DNA of 64,000 nt, taken from the NCBI RefSeq assembly GCF_005870025.1, contig NZ_VATA01000026.1:1-64000 (forward strand). Reading direction: 5' to 3'. The position numbers were made by a program, and so were the translations under genes. Position 1 is the stretch's first letter. Every line of letters starts with the position of its first letter. The notes beneath the pieces were generated by a model. That model was not told where the DNA came from. It searched no databases and saw only the letters and a list, made by a program, of their open reading frames with translations. Positions 28,483 to 36,745 of this stretch are shown here, piece by piece. Origin of the DNA: Poseidonocella sp. HB161398. Lineage in GTDB: Bacteria; Pseudomonadota; Alphaproteobacteria; Rhodobacterales; Rhodobacteraceae.

Positions 28483-29217
28483 TCACAGTCCCTCCCCGTG
28501 GCGGGCGGGCGCGGCATCGAAGGGCGGGCGGTAGGCGGCTTCGCCCGCCACGCGGCCATCGAGCACCTCATCGAGCCCAATATAGTAGACATTCGGATTG
28601 GTGTGCATCTCGGGGCGCAGCACCGAGACCTGATGCTCGCGCAGCATCCGCGCGACCTCGCACTCCGGGTCGTTCAGGTCGCCGAAATTGCGCGCGCCGC
28701 CGACGCAGGTCTCGACGCAGGCCGGCAGCAGCCCCGCCTGCGTGCGGTGGAAGCAGAAGGTGCACTTGTCGGCGGTCTGGGTGTCGTGGTTGATGAATCG
28801 CGCATCATAGGGGCAGGCCTGGACGCAATAGGCGCAGCCGACGCAGCGCGACGCATCGACCAGCACCTCTCCGCTTTCCGCCTTGAAGGTCGCCCCGACC
28901 GGACAGACCGGCACGCAGGGCGGGTCGTCGCAATGATTGCAGAGCCGCGGCAGCATGACCATCGCCGGATCCTGCCCCTCCGCCACCAGCTCGTAGACCG
29001 AGACATGGGTACGGAAGGCATCCTCGGGGACGGCGTTCTCCATGATGCAGGCGACGGTGCAGGCCTGGCAGCCGATGCATTTGCGCAGATCGACGACCAT
29101 GCCCCAATGCGGCGCGCCGGTCTCTGCGGCGGCCGGGTCCGCCCCGGCGACAGAGGCGGCGGCGCCGATGCTGACCTGGCCGATGGCGCCCAGGAATCCG
29201 CGGCGGGTGGTGTCCAT
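28483..29217 (-). CDS. ttrB: Tetrathionate reductase iron-sulfur subunit B (TtrB)
   Basis: 244 residues. A twin-arginine signal (TTRRGFLGAIG) is followed by four cysteine clusters for [4Fe-4S] centres (CIGCQACTVAC; CNHCDDPPCVPVC; CVGCAYCVQAC; CTFC with CVETC further on). This is the DmsB/PhsB-type electron-transfer subunit of the periplasmic complex. It is first in ttrBCA, with AAGGA upstream. The preceding spacer carries a palindrome that probably binds TtrR. Confidence 0.92.
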   Translation of the reverse strand: MDTTRRGFLGAIGQVSIGAAASVAGADPAAAETGAPHWGMVVDLRKCIGCQACTVACIMENAVPEDAFRTHVSVYELVAEGQDPAMVMLPRLCNHCDDPPCVPVCPVGATFKAESGEVLVDASRCVGCAYCVQACPYDARFINHDTQTADKCTFCFHRTQAGLLPACVETCVGGARNFGDLNDPECEVARMLREHQVSVLRPEMHTNPNVYYIGLDEVLDGRVAGEAAYRPPFDAAPARHGEGL

Positions 29218-29287
29218 GGGTCAGATCCTTTCCTCGGTGGAACCCTGCCCCGAGGCTACGCCTGCCGACCGCCCGCTGGTATTCGGA

Positions 29288-29314
29288 GGAAACCCCCAGC
29301 CGCTAGGGGTTTCC
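29288..29314 (-). promoter_or_regulatory. Inverted repeat upstream of ttrB, probable TtrR operator
   Basis: GGAAACCCC (29288-29296) and GGGGTTTCC (29306-29314) form a perfect 9-bp inverted repeat with a 9-base spacer, 70-97 bases before the ttrB start. The size, symmetry and position fit a FixJ/NarL-type dimer site. No FNR-type TTGAT-N4-ATCAA site was seen. Binding by TtrR is an inference. Confidence 0.55.
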
Positions 29315-29320
29315 CCCTAG
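29303..29320 (-). terminator. Hairpin at the ttrR stop codon
   Basis: CTAGGGG and CCCCTAG form a 7-bp stem closed by GAAA on the minus strand (4-base loop), overlapping the ttrR stop. There is no T-run, so it may be a weak terminator, an mRNA stabiliser, or a half of the overlapping operator palindrome. Confidence 0.35.
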
Positions 29321-29949
29321 CCCGCGGTCCAGCCGGCGGCGGCCAGCAGGCGCACCAGCTCCGCCGCATTCGAGGCGCCCATCTTCTCCATCGCGTTATG
29401 GCGGTGGATCTCCACGGTCTTGGGCGAGATCCCCAGATCTGCCGCGATCTGCTTGCCGAGCCGTCCGGCCAGCACCCCGGCGGCGACCTGCGCCTCGCGC
29501 GGGCTCAGGCTGGCGACCCGCGCCTGCAGGTCCCGCGCCGCCCGCGCGGCTGCCGCGCGCTCGCGGCTGAGCTTCAGCGCCTCGGTGATCCGCTCCACCA
29601 GCGCCAGGCCGTTCACCGGCTTCTCGAAGAAATCCATCGCGCCCGCGCGCATCGCCCGCACCGCCAGCGGCACGTCGCCATGGCCGGTGATCATGATGAC
29701 CGGCAGCGGGCAGCCGCGGCGTCCGAGCTCGTCGAGCAGCTCCAGCCCGCTCATCCCCGGCATCCGCAGATCGGCGAGGATGCAGCCCTCCCCAGTGCCG
29801 TCCCCGGTGCCGTCCCCGAGCGCGGCCAGCAGGCCCGCCGCGCTGGCATGTTCCGCAATGGCGAGGCCCAGCGAGGATAGCAGGAAGCCCAGCCCCTCGC
29901 GCGCCGCCCGGTCGTCATCGACCACATGGATCACCGGTTCACCCGTCAT
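29317..29949 (-). CDS. ttrR: Tetrathionate response regulator (TtrR, FixJ/NarL-like)
   Basis: 210 residues. The receiver domain (about 5-120) shows VIHVVDDD, phospho-acceptor D in LADLRMPGMSG, VIMITGHGDVPLAVRAM and K in FFEKPV. A LuxR-type HTH (about 145-200: LSPREAQVAAGVLAGR, QIAADLGISPKTVEIHRHNA) follows. The start overlaps the ttrS stop, so sensor and regulator are co-translated. It is expected to activate ttrBCA when tetrathionate is sensed. Confidence 0.9.
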   Translation of the reverse strand: MTGEPVIHVVDDDRAAREGLGFLLSSLGLAIAEHASAAGLLAALGDGTGDGTGEGCILADLRMPGMSGLELLDELGRRGCPLPVIMITGHGDVPLAVRAMRAGAMDFFEKPVNGLALVERITEALKLSRERAAAARAARDLQARVASLSPREAQVAAGVLAGRLGKQIAADLGISPKTVEIHRHNAMEKMGASNAAELVRLLAAAGWTAG

Positions 29950-31741
29950 GCATCCCCTCCGCCGGCAGCCAGACCAGCACCTCGAGCCCCGGCCCGTCCT
30001 GCGGGGGCGCTGCGCGCATCGCGCCGCCATGCGCCTCGACGATCGAGCGGCTGAGCGCGAGGCCCAGCCCGATCCCCTCCGCCTTGGTGGTATGGAACGG
30101 TTCGGCGAAATGCGCCAGCGCGGCGGCATCCATGCCGGTGCCGCGGTCGCGCACCGACAGGCAGACCCCCGGCCCGTCGCGCGGATCCGCCTGCGCCCGG
30201 GCGCGGATCGTCACCAGCCGCGCCGCGGGCGGCGTCCCGGCCATCGCGTCGAGCGCGTTCTGCACCAGGTTCAGCACCACCTGGGTCAGCTGCACGCGGT
30301 CGCCGCTGATCGCGGGCAGGCCGGGCGCGCAGTCGCGCTCCACCCGGATCCCGGCGCGGCGCGCGGGCGCGCCGTAGAGCGCCTCGCATTCCTCCAGTAG
30401 CCCCGGGATGGCGACCGGCGCGCGCTGGCTCTCGCGCTTGCGCACGAAGGCGCGGATGCGGCGGATCACCGTGGCGGCGCGCTCCGACTGGGCGGCGATC
30501 TCGGCGGAGGCGCGGGACATCTCCTCCGGGGCCAGGCTGCCCGCGCGCAGCCGCAGGAGGCAGCCCTGCGCGTAGTTTGAGATCGCCGCCAGCGGCTGGT
30601 TCAGCTCATGCGCCACCGCGGAGGCCATCTCGCCCAGGATCGACAGGCGCGCGACATGCTCCAGCTCGCGGCGGTGCTGGCGGTCGGCCTCCTCGGCGCG
30701 CTGCCGCTCGGCCATCTCGTGGAGGAGCCGGGCATTGGCGCTGTCGAGCGCCCGGGTGCGGCGCCGCACCAGCGTCTCGATCCGCACCGAATAGACCGCC
30801 CAGAAGGCCAGCGCGACGAGCGCGGCGATCAGCCAGTCGCGGTAGTCGGCCAGCACCTCGCGCAGCGGCACCGGACCCTCGCGGCGATAGGGGCCGATCT
30901 GCAGCTCGCGCATCAGGGCATGCACCCCCTGGTAGTCATGCGGCACCGTCCAGAGATTGCCCGCCCCGATCTGCATCAGCGCGACCGCCACCTCCTTGGC
31001 CAGGGCGGGCGGCGTCGTGCGGGTGCGGGCGAAGGCCCAGCCGGGATAGACCGCGCTCGAGACCGCGCAGCCCGCCGCCTCCGGCGAGGGGCGCAGCGCA
31101 AAGGCATGGAGCGCGCCATAGCGCGCCGGGTCCTGCCGCTGCAGCGCCTCGAGCATGCAGGCGCGCAGCACCGCCGCCTCCGCCCGCCCGTCAAGCACCG
31201 CCGCCGCGGCCGCCTGCATCGGATAGCCGGTGACGACAAGCTCCACCCGGCCCTTCAGCCCGGGCTCGGCCCGGGCCATTTCCGCCCAGATCAGCTCGAA
31301 CCCGCCAAACGCCTCCGGCGAGACGATCGCCAGCCGCCGCCCTGCGAGATCGCCGAGCCCGGCGAGCGGCGCCGCCGCGACCAGGGTCGAGGCCACCGGC
31401 AGGTCGCCCTCGGCCGTGGCGATGCGGCTGACATGGTGGCGGTATTCCAGCTCGGCGTAGTTGCCCGGATTGGTGATCACGAAATCCAGCCGGTCCTCTG
31501 CCAGCGCCGCATCGAGCGCGGCGAGCCCGAGCGCCTGCAGCTCGACGCCATGCCCGGGCAGCGCCCGGCGCAGCGCCTGCAGGGTCGGCTCCCAATGGGT
31601 CCGGGAATGCCCGGAACCCAGATAGTCGAGCACGCCGATCTTGAGCGTCTCCGCCCCTGCCCCGCAAGGCAGCGCCAGCGCGAGGAGCAGCGCAGCGGCG
31701 CGCCCTGCCCGGCGATTTCCCCCGGCTGTCTGCCTGGTCAT
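29939..31741 (-). CDS. ttrS: Tetrathionate sensor histidine kinase (TtrS)
   Basis: 600 residues. A signal peptide (about 1-30) precedes a PhnD-like periplasmic ligand-binding domain (about 31-295: TLKIGVLDYLGSG, DFVITNPGNYAELEY). One membrane helix (about 303-320) leads to a coiled-coil linker, HisKA with phospho-accepting H378 in AVAHELNQPLAAISNYA, and an HATPase domain (VLNLVQNALDAMAG, DRGTGMDAAAL, GIGLGLALSRSIVEAHGG). This architecture is the TtrS type. Upstream, 31742-32006 is a 265-base spacer to the divergent creatinase with no gene seen. Confidence 0.9.
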   Translation of the reverse strand: MTRQTAGGNRRAGRAAALLLALALPCGAGAETLKIGVLDYLGSGHSRTHWEPTLQALRRALPGHGVELQALGLAALDAALAEDRLDFVITNPGNYAELEYRHHVSRIATAEGDLPVASTLVAAAPLAGLGDLAGRRLAIVSPEAFGGFELIWAEMARAEPGLKGRVELVVTGYPMQAAAAAVLDGRAEAAVLRACMLEALQRQDPARYGALHAFALRPSPEAAGCAVSSAVYPGWAFARTRTTPPALAKEVAVALMQIGAGNLWTVPHDYQGVHALMRELQIGPYRREGPVPLREVLADYRDWLIAALVALAFWAVYSVRIETLVRRRTRALDSANARLLHEMAERQRAEEADRQHRRELEHVARLSILGEMASAVAHELNQPLAAISNYAQGCLLRLRAGSLAPEEMSRASAEIAAQSERAATVIRRIRAFVRKRESQRAPVAIPGLLEECEALYGAPARRAGIRVERDCAPGLPAISGDRVQLTQVVLNLVQNALDAMAGTPPAARLVTIRARAQADPRDGPGVCLSVRDRGTGMDAAALAHFAEPFHTTKAEGIGLGLALSRSIVEAHGGAMRAAPPQDGPGLEVLVWLPAEGMHDG

Positions 31742-32006
31742 GACACCCTCCCGGGCGCCCGGCCCGATCCCGGGCAGTTTGCAGATCGCGCCAGGGCGGT
31801 CAAACCGGCCGCCTGTCGCGGGGGGCGGCGGAAATCCCCTTGCCCGGGGGCGCGGCTTCGGCCAGTCTCGGCTCCGGGGCAGGCGATGGCGTCGCCGCCG
31901 CATCCTGCGGGCCCCTTCCCCCATCCTGAACGCCGGGATCCCGCTTTGCCGTTGCCGCGGCGAGGGAGATCCCCGCGCGGCTTCGTCCAGACAGAGGATG
32001 ATGCGA

Positions 32007-33209
32007 ATGGACCGTCCCGATTTCTACCGCCTGCACCAGGGCAGCCGCAGCCTGCCCTTCGACCCGGCCGAATACGACGCGCGGCTTGCGCGCCTTCGCG
32101 CCGCCATGGCCCGCGACGGGCTCGAGGCCTGCCTTTTCACCTCGATGCACAATATCGCCTACTTTTCGGGCTTCCTCTATTGCAGCTTCGGCCGCCCCTA
32201 CGGGCTGGTCGTCACGCAACAGGACAGCGTCACGGTCAGCGCGGGCATCGATGCCGGCCAGCCCTGGCGGCGCAGCCATGGCGACAACCTGACCTATACC
32301 GACTGGCAGCGGGACAACTACTGGCGGGCGATCCGCTCGGTCACCGGCACGGGGCGGCGCCTCGGCTACGAGGCCGACCACATGACGCTGGCGCAGAAGG
32401 CGCTGTTCGACAGCTTTCTCGCCCCGTCGGAATGCGCCGACATCGCCCCGGCCGCGATGTCCCAGCGGATGCGCAAATCCCCGGCCGAGCTGGCGCTGAT
32501 CCGCCAGGGCGCGGCGGTGGCCGATGCCGGGGGCTATGCGATCCGCGACGCGGTCCGGCCCGGCGCGCGGGAAATCGACGTGGCGATGGCCGGGCGCGAC
32601 GCGATGGAGCTGGAGATCGCCCGGCGCTTTCCGGAGGCCGAGTACCGCGACACCTGGGTCTGGTTCCAGTCGGGGATCAATACCGACGGCGCCCATAACC
32701 CGGTGACCGCGCGGCAGATCGCGCCCGGGGACATCCTGTCGCTGAACGCCTTCCCGATGATCTCGGGCTACTACACCGCGCTGGAGCGGACGATGTTCGC
32801 AGGCGCGCCCGATGCCGCCTCGCTGGCAATCTGGGAGGCCAATGTCGCCGCGCATGAATTCGGCATGTCGCTGCTGAAGCCCGGGGCGAGCTGCGACGGG
32901 GTGACGGCGGCGATCAACGGCTTCCTCGAGGAACGCGGGCTGCTGCAGTACCGCAGCTTCGGCTACGGCCATTCCTTCGGGGTGCTCTCCCACTATTACG
33001 GGCGCGAGGCCGGGCTCGAGCTGCGCGAGGATATCGGCACCGTGCTGGAGCCCGGGATGGTGATCTCGATGGAGCCGATGCTGACCATCCCCGAGGGACA
33101 GCCCGGCGCGGGCGGCTACCGCGAGCATGACATCCTGATCCTGACGGAGGACGGCGCCGAGAACATCACCGGCTATCCCTACGGGCCGGGCTTCAACATC
33201 CTCGGCTGA
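32007..33209 (+). CDS. Creatinase (creatine amidinohydrolase)
   Basis: 400 residues of the pita-bread (aminopeptidase P) fold. Conservation with bacterial creatinase is extensive: HNIAYFSGFLYCSFGRPYGL, GQPWRRSHGDN, WFQSGINTDGAHNPVT, RSFGYGHSFGVLSHYYGREA. The active-site H230, E260 and E356 sit exactly two positions before His232, Glu262 and Glu358 of the Pseudomonas enzyme, which supports the chosen start (AGAGG nine bases upstream); ATGs at 31998 and 32001 would add 2-3 residues. It hydrolyses creatine to sarcosine and urea. The nearby Urt-type transporter handles urea or amides. Sarcosine oxidase and creatininase are not in the window. Confidence 0.92.
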   Translation: MDRPDFYRLHQGSRSLPFDPAEYDARLARLRAAMARDGLEACLFTSMHNIAYFSGFLYCSFGRPYGLVVTQQDSVTVSAGIDAGQPWRRSHGDNLTYTDWQRDNYWRAIRSVTGTGRRLGYEADHMTLAQKALFDSFLAPSECADIAPAAMSQRMRKSPAELALIRQGAAVADAGGYAIRDAVRPGAREIDVAMAGRDAMELEIARRFPEAEYRDTWVWFQSGINTDGAHNPVTARQIAPGDILSLNAFPMISGYYTALERTMFAGAPDAASLAIWEANVAAHEFGMSLLKPGASCDGVTAAINGFLEERGLLQYRSFGYGHSFGVLSHYYGREAGLELREDIGTVLEPGMVISMEPMLTIPEGQPGAGGYREHDILILTEDGAENITGYPYGPGFNILG

Positions 33210-33309
33210 GCCCGGGCGGCGGCGCCCCGCCTGCGCCGCCATGCCGGTCTTCCCCGCCGGCCGGTTCCGTGGCTTCCTGCGGTGCAGGGACCGGCAGGAG
33301 GAGGGCGCC

Positions 33310-34194
33310 ATGTTCGAGGGCTTCGAGGAGACCGCGGTCGAGCTTCCCGGCGCGCGGATCCGCGTGCGCACGGGCGGCAGCGGCGATCCGCTGCTGCTGC
33401 TTCACGGCTATCCGCAGACCCAGGCGATGTGGGCGCCGCTCGCGCCCGTGCTGGCGCAGAGCCACCGCGTGGTGCTGGCCGATCTGCGCGGCTATGGCGG
33501 CTCGCTCTGCCATGACGGCGATTTCAGCTTCCGCGCCATGGCGGCGGACCAGGTCGCGCTGATGCGGCATCTGGGGCATGACCGCTTCGACCTCGTCGCC
33601 CATGACCGCGGCGCGCGCACCGCGCATCGCATGGCCCTCGACCATCCCGCGGCGCTGCGCTCGGTCGCGCTGCTCGACATCCTGCCGACGCTCGATGTCT
33701 GGCGGGTGATGGATGACTGGCTGGCGATCCGCTACTATCACTGGACATTTCTCGCCCAGCCGGGCGGATTGCCCGAAAAACTGGTCAATGCCGCGCCGGT
33801 GGCGTTCCTGCATGCCGTCCTGGCGGGGCTGTCGGGCCCGGTGGAGACCTTCGCGCCGGAAGCGATGGCGGAGTACGAACGCGCGGCGGCGACGCCCTCG
33901 GTGGTGGCGGCCTGGTGCGGCGACTACCGTGCGGCGGCGGGCGTGGATCTGGAACATGACCGCGCCGATCTGGGCCGCCAGGTCGACATTCCCTGCCTGG
34001 TGCTCTGGGGCAGCCGCAGCGTGGTCGCGCATCATCTCGATCCGGTGGCGACCTGGCGCGCCTGGTTCCCGCAGGCGGAAGGCCAGGCGGTCGAGGCGGG
34101 GCATTTCCTGGCCGAGGAACGCCCCGCCGAAGTTCTGGCGGCGGTGGCGCGGCATCTGGGCCGCGCCGCCCGCGGGGATCAGATCGTCATATAG
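33310..34194 (+). CDS. Haloacetate (fluoroacetate) dehalogenase-type alpha/beta hydrolase
   Basis: 294 residues. Catalytic residues of the fluoroacetate dehalogenase family are all visible: nucleophile D99 with R100 and R103 in AHDRGAR, D123 in LLDILPT, H265 in EAGHFLAEE, and the halide pocket H144, W145 (YYHWTFLAQP) and Y206 (CGDYRA). Such enzymes hydrolyse the C-F or C-halogen bond of haloacetates to give glycolate. The first region LLLHGYPQTQAMW is the family hallmark. It follows creatinase after 100 bases in the same direction. Its 3' end overlaps the convergent urtE by 16 bases. Confidence 0.85.
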   Translation: MFEGFEETAVELPGARIRVRTGGSGDPLLLLHGYPQTQAMWAPLAPVLAQSHRVVLADLRGYGGSLCHDGDFSFRAMAADQVALMRHLGHDRFDLVAHDRGARTAHRMALDHPAALRSVALLDILPTLDVWRVMDDWLAIRYYHWTFLAQPGGLPEKLVNAAPVAFLHAVLAGLSGPVETFAPEAMAEYERAAATPSVVAAWCGDYRAAAGVDLEHDRADLGRQVDIPCLVLWGSRSVVAHHLDPVATWRAWFPQAEGQAVEAGHFLAEERPAEVLAAVARHLGRAARGDQIVI

Positions 34195-34874
34195 GTTTCG
34201 ACGACCGTGTCGGTCAGCTCGGCGATCGGACCCGAGCAGGCGATCCGGCCCTTCTCCAGCATGGCGAAGCGGCTGGCCGCGCGGCGCAGGAAGCCGATAT
34301 TCTGCTCCACCAGGATCACCGTCAGGCCGAGCTGGTCGCGCATCCGCAGGATCACCGCCTCGATCTCCTCGACGATCGAGGGCTGGATGCCCTCGTTCGG
34401 CTCGTCGAGCAGCACGATGTCGGGCTCCGCCGCCAGGGCCCGCGCGATGGCCAGCTGCTGCTGCTGCCCGCCCGAGAGCACGCCGCCGGGGCGGTGCATG
34501 TTCTCGGCCAGGTAGGGGAAGAGCTCGGGCACGATGCCGGGGACCTCGCGCCGCCCGGCGCGGTTGGCGAAACCGCCCATCACGATATTCTCGCGGACGG
34601 TGAATTCCGGGATGATCCCCCGGCCCTGCGGCACATAGGCGATGCCCGCGCGGGCCCGCTCATGCGTCGGGCGCCTTGCGTAATCCGCGCCGCCGATCAG
34701 GATCTGCCCCGATTTCGCCTCGGTCAGCCCCATGATCGTCTTCAGGAGCGTCGTCTTGCCGGTGCCGTTGCGGCCCGCAATGCCGGTGATCTCGCCCTTG
34801 GGGATCGACAGGTCGATGCCCTCCAGCGCGCGGGAGCGCCCGTAATATCCGTCCAGATTGACCAGTTCCAGCAT
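34179..34874 (-). CDS. urtE: Urea/amide ABC transporter ATP-binding protein UrtE
   Basis: 231 residues. Walker A GRNGTGKTT, AYVPQGRGIIPEFTVREN, signature LSGGQQQQL and Walker B IVLLDEPNEGIQPSIVEE are diagnostic of UrtE (NEGIQPSIV). It shares one base with the urtD stop. It is the last gene of the operon; the end of the protein (YMTI) is encoded opposite the end of the dehalogenase gene. Confidence 0.92.
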   Translation of the reverse strand: MLELVNLDGYYGRSRALEGIDLSIPKGEITGIAGRNGTGKTTLLKTIMGLTEAKSGQILIGGADYARRPTHERARAGIAYVPQGRGIIPEFTVRENIVMGGFANRAGRREVPGIVPELFPYLAENMHRPGGVLSGGQQQQLAIARALAAEPDIVLLDEPNEGIQPSIVEEIEAVILRMRDQLGLTVILVEQNIGFLRRAASRFAMLEKGRIACSGPIAELTDTVVETYMTI

Positions 34875-35620
34875 CAGGCGATCCCCTGCTTGCCCAGATA
34901 GGCGGCCTTCACCTCCGGGTGGTTCTCGATGAAGGCGACATTGCCCTCGGCCAGCACGCGGCCCAGATGCAGCACCGTGATCCGCTCGGCGATGTCGCGC
35001 ACGAAGGCCATGTCGTGCTCGACCACCAGGAGCGTGTGCCGCCCCTTCAGCCGGTTGATGATCTCCGCCGTCTTGGCGGTCTCGCCCTGGGTCATCCCCG
35101 CGGTCGGCTCGTCGAGCAGGATCACCGAGGCGTCCTGGATCATCAGCATCCCCAGCTCCAGCCATTGCGTCTGGCCGTGGCTGAGAAGCCCCGCCTCGCG
35201 CTCCGCCTCGGCCTCGAGCCCGATCAGCTCCAGCACCTCGCCGAGCCGCGCCTTCTCGGACATGCCGAGGGCAAAGCGCAGGTTCGACCAGACCGAGGGG
35301 CGCTTCGACTGCGCGACCTCGAGATTCTGGCGCACGGTGAGGCCGGAGAAGACCGAGGGGATCTGGAACTTCCGCCCCACGCCGGCGCGGGCGATGCGGT
35401 GCTCGCGCAGGCCGGTCACGTCGCGCCCCTGGACCAGCACCTTGCCCTCGGTCGCCCGGGTCTTGCCCGAGATCAGGTCCATCAGCGTCGTCTTGCCCGC
35501 GCCATTGGCGCCCAGGAGCACGCGCAGCTCGCCCTGCTCCACCGCCATGGACACGCCGTCCACCGCGCGGAAGCCCGAGAAATCGACGGCCAGCCCGTCA
35601 AGCATCAAGGCAGCGGTCAT
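34874..35620 (-). CDS. urtD: Urea/amide ABC transporter ATP-binding protein UrtD
   Basis: 248 residues. Walker A GANGAGKTT and GVGRKFQIPSVFSGLTVRQN are typical of UrtD. The signature is degenerate (LLSHGQTQWLELG), as usual for the family, with Walker B VILLDEPTAGMTQGE and VVEHDMAFVRDIA. It overlaps the urtC stop (ATGA). Confidence 0.92.
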   Translation of the reverse strand: MTAALMLDGLAVDFSGFRAVDGVSMAVEQGELRVLLGANGAGKTTLMDLISGKTRATEGKVLVQGRDVTGLREHRIARAGVGRKFQIPSVFSGLTVRQNLEVAQSKRPSVWSNLRFALGMSEKARLGEVLELIGLEAEAEREAGLLSHGQTQWLELGMLMIQDASVILLDEPTAGMTQGETAKTAEIINRLKGRHTLLVVEHDMAFVRDIAERITVLHLGRVLAEGNVAFIENHPEVKAAYLGKQGIA

Positions 35621-36744
35621 TGCCCGGCCTCCTCTTTCAGCTGCAGCGCCGCGCGCGGCCCGGCGAGGCGGGCGATCCGCTCATGCGCGAAGCCCGCGAG
35701 CCCCTTGGGCAGGTAGATGACGGTCACGACGAACAAGAGGCCGATGATCGCCTTCCAGGCCTCGACCAGCGACTCGGTCTCGGAGACATGCGCCTCGATC
35801 ATGTTGATCAGGATCGCGCCCACGGCCGCACCGAGGATCGAGCCGCGCCCGCCCACGGCCGCCCAGACCACCATGGTGATCGAGAAGGACAGCTCCAGGA
35901 AGGACGGCGAGGCGAATTCCGAGACGATCACATAGAGCATGCCCGCGAGCCCCGCGATCGCCGCCGAGACGGCGAAGAAGAACGTCTGGTAGGCCGGCAC
36001 GTCATAGCCGAGATAGAGCGCGCGGGTGTCGCTGTCGCGCGTCGCCTGCAGGATCGTCCCCGCCCGCGTCGCCACCAGCAGCCGCGACAGGCCGAGCACC
36101 AGGATCAGCGCTACTGCCACGAGGTAGTAGGTGCCTTTCGCATAGGGGTCGAACTCATGGCCGAAGACGGTGAGCCAGCCCAGGTCGGTCAGCCCGTTGA
36201 AGCCGTTGGTCAGCGGCTGGGCATCGGTCACGACGAGCCGCACCAGCAGGACCAGCGCCAGGGTGATGATCGACACGAAGACGCCCGAGATGCGCTGGCC
36301 GAAGATGATCCGCCCCATGATCCCGGCGAGGATCGCGGGCAGGACGACGGCGACGATGACGCCGGTCCACTGCCACTGGAAGGGCAGCCACATCCAGGAT
36401 CCGGGCGTGATGCAGCACAGCTCCGTCGGCGCGCCCGGCTGGGCGTTCCACAGCATGAAATCCGGCACCGGCTGGTCCGAGCCCTGCTGCAGCGAGGTGT
36501 AGCTTTTCAGCTTCAGCGCCATCGCCATCGCATAGGCGCCGATGCCGAAGAACAGGCCCTGCCCCAGGTTCAGCACGCCTGCATAGCCCCAGGTCAGCGC
36601 CACGGCGGCGCCGAGCATGCCGTAGCAGAGGTACTTGGCCACGCGGTTCAGCCAGAATTCGTCGCCGACGAGCGGCAGGGCCAGAAGCAGGATCGCGAAA
36701 CCGGCATAGGCCCAGAAGCGGTAGTTGGTCAGAGGTCCGGCCAT
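35617..36744 (-). CDS. urtC: Urea/amide ABC transporter permease UrtC
   Basis: 375 residues, about ten membrane helices of the LivM/UrtC family. The GYAGVLNLGQGLFFGIGAYA motif appears near residue 55, and SCAAVGGRGSILGAAVGA-like glycine-rich text (AAVGGRGSILGAAVGA) near the C-terminus. An extended first periplasmic segment, including CCITPGSWMWLPF, is characteristic of UrtC. It starts one base after urtB. Confidence 0.9.
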   Translation of the reverse strand: MAGPLTNYRFWAYAGFAILLLALPLVGDEFWLNRVAKYLCYGMLGAAVALTWGYAGVLNLGQGLFFGIGAYAMAMALKLKSYTSLQQGSDQPVPDFMLWNAQPGAPTELCCITPGSWMWLPFQWQWTGVIVAVVLPAILAGIMGRIIFGQRISGVFVSIITLALVLLVRLVVTDAQPLTNGFNGLTDLGWLTVFGHEFDPYAKGTYYLVAVALILVLGLSRLLVATRAGTILQATRDSDTRALYLGYDVPAYQTFFFAVSAAIAGLAGMLYVIVSEFASPSFLELSFSITMVVWAAVGGRGSILGAAVGAILINMIEAHVSETESLVEAWKAIIGLLFVVTVIYLPKGLAGFAHERIARLAGPRAALQLKEEAGQ

Positions 36745-36745
36745 G

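Noticed and set aside
24381-28793. A very long open frame (over 1400 codons) on the plus strand
   Set aside because: It lies opposite ttrA, ttrC and ttrB, whose domains and start sites are clear. Its translation is Arg/Gly/Pro/His-rich without domains, as expected for the antisense of GC-rich coding DNA.
29302-29320. Strong intrinsic terminator after ttrR
   Set aside because: The CTAGGGG/CCCCTAG stem has no T-run, so it is listed only with low confidence.
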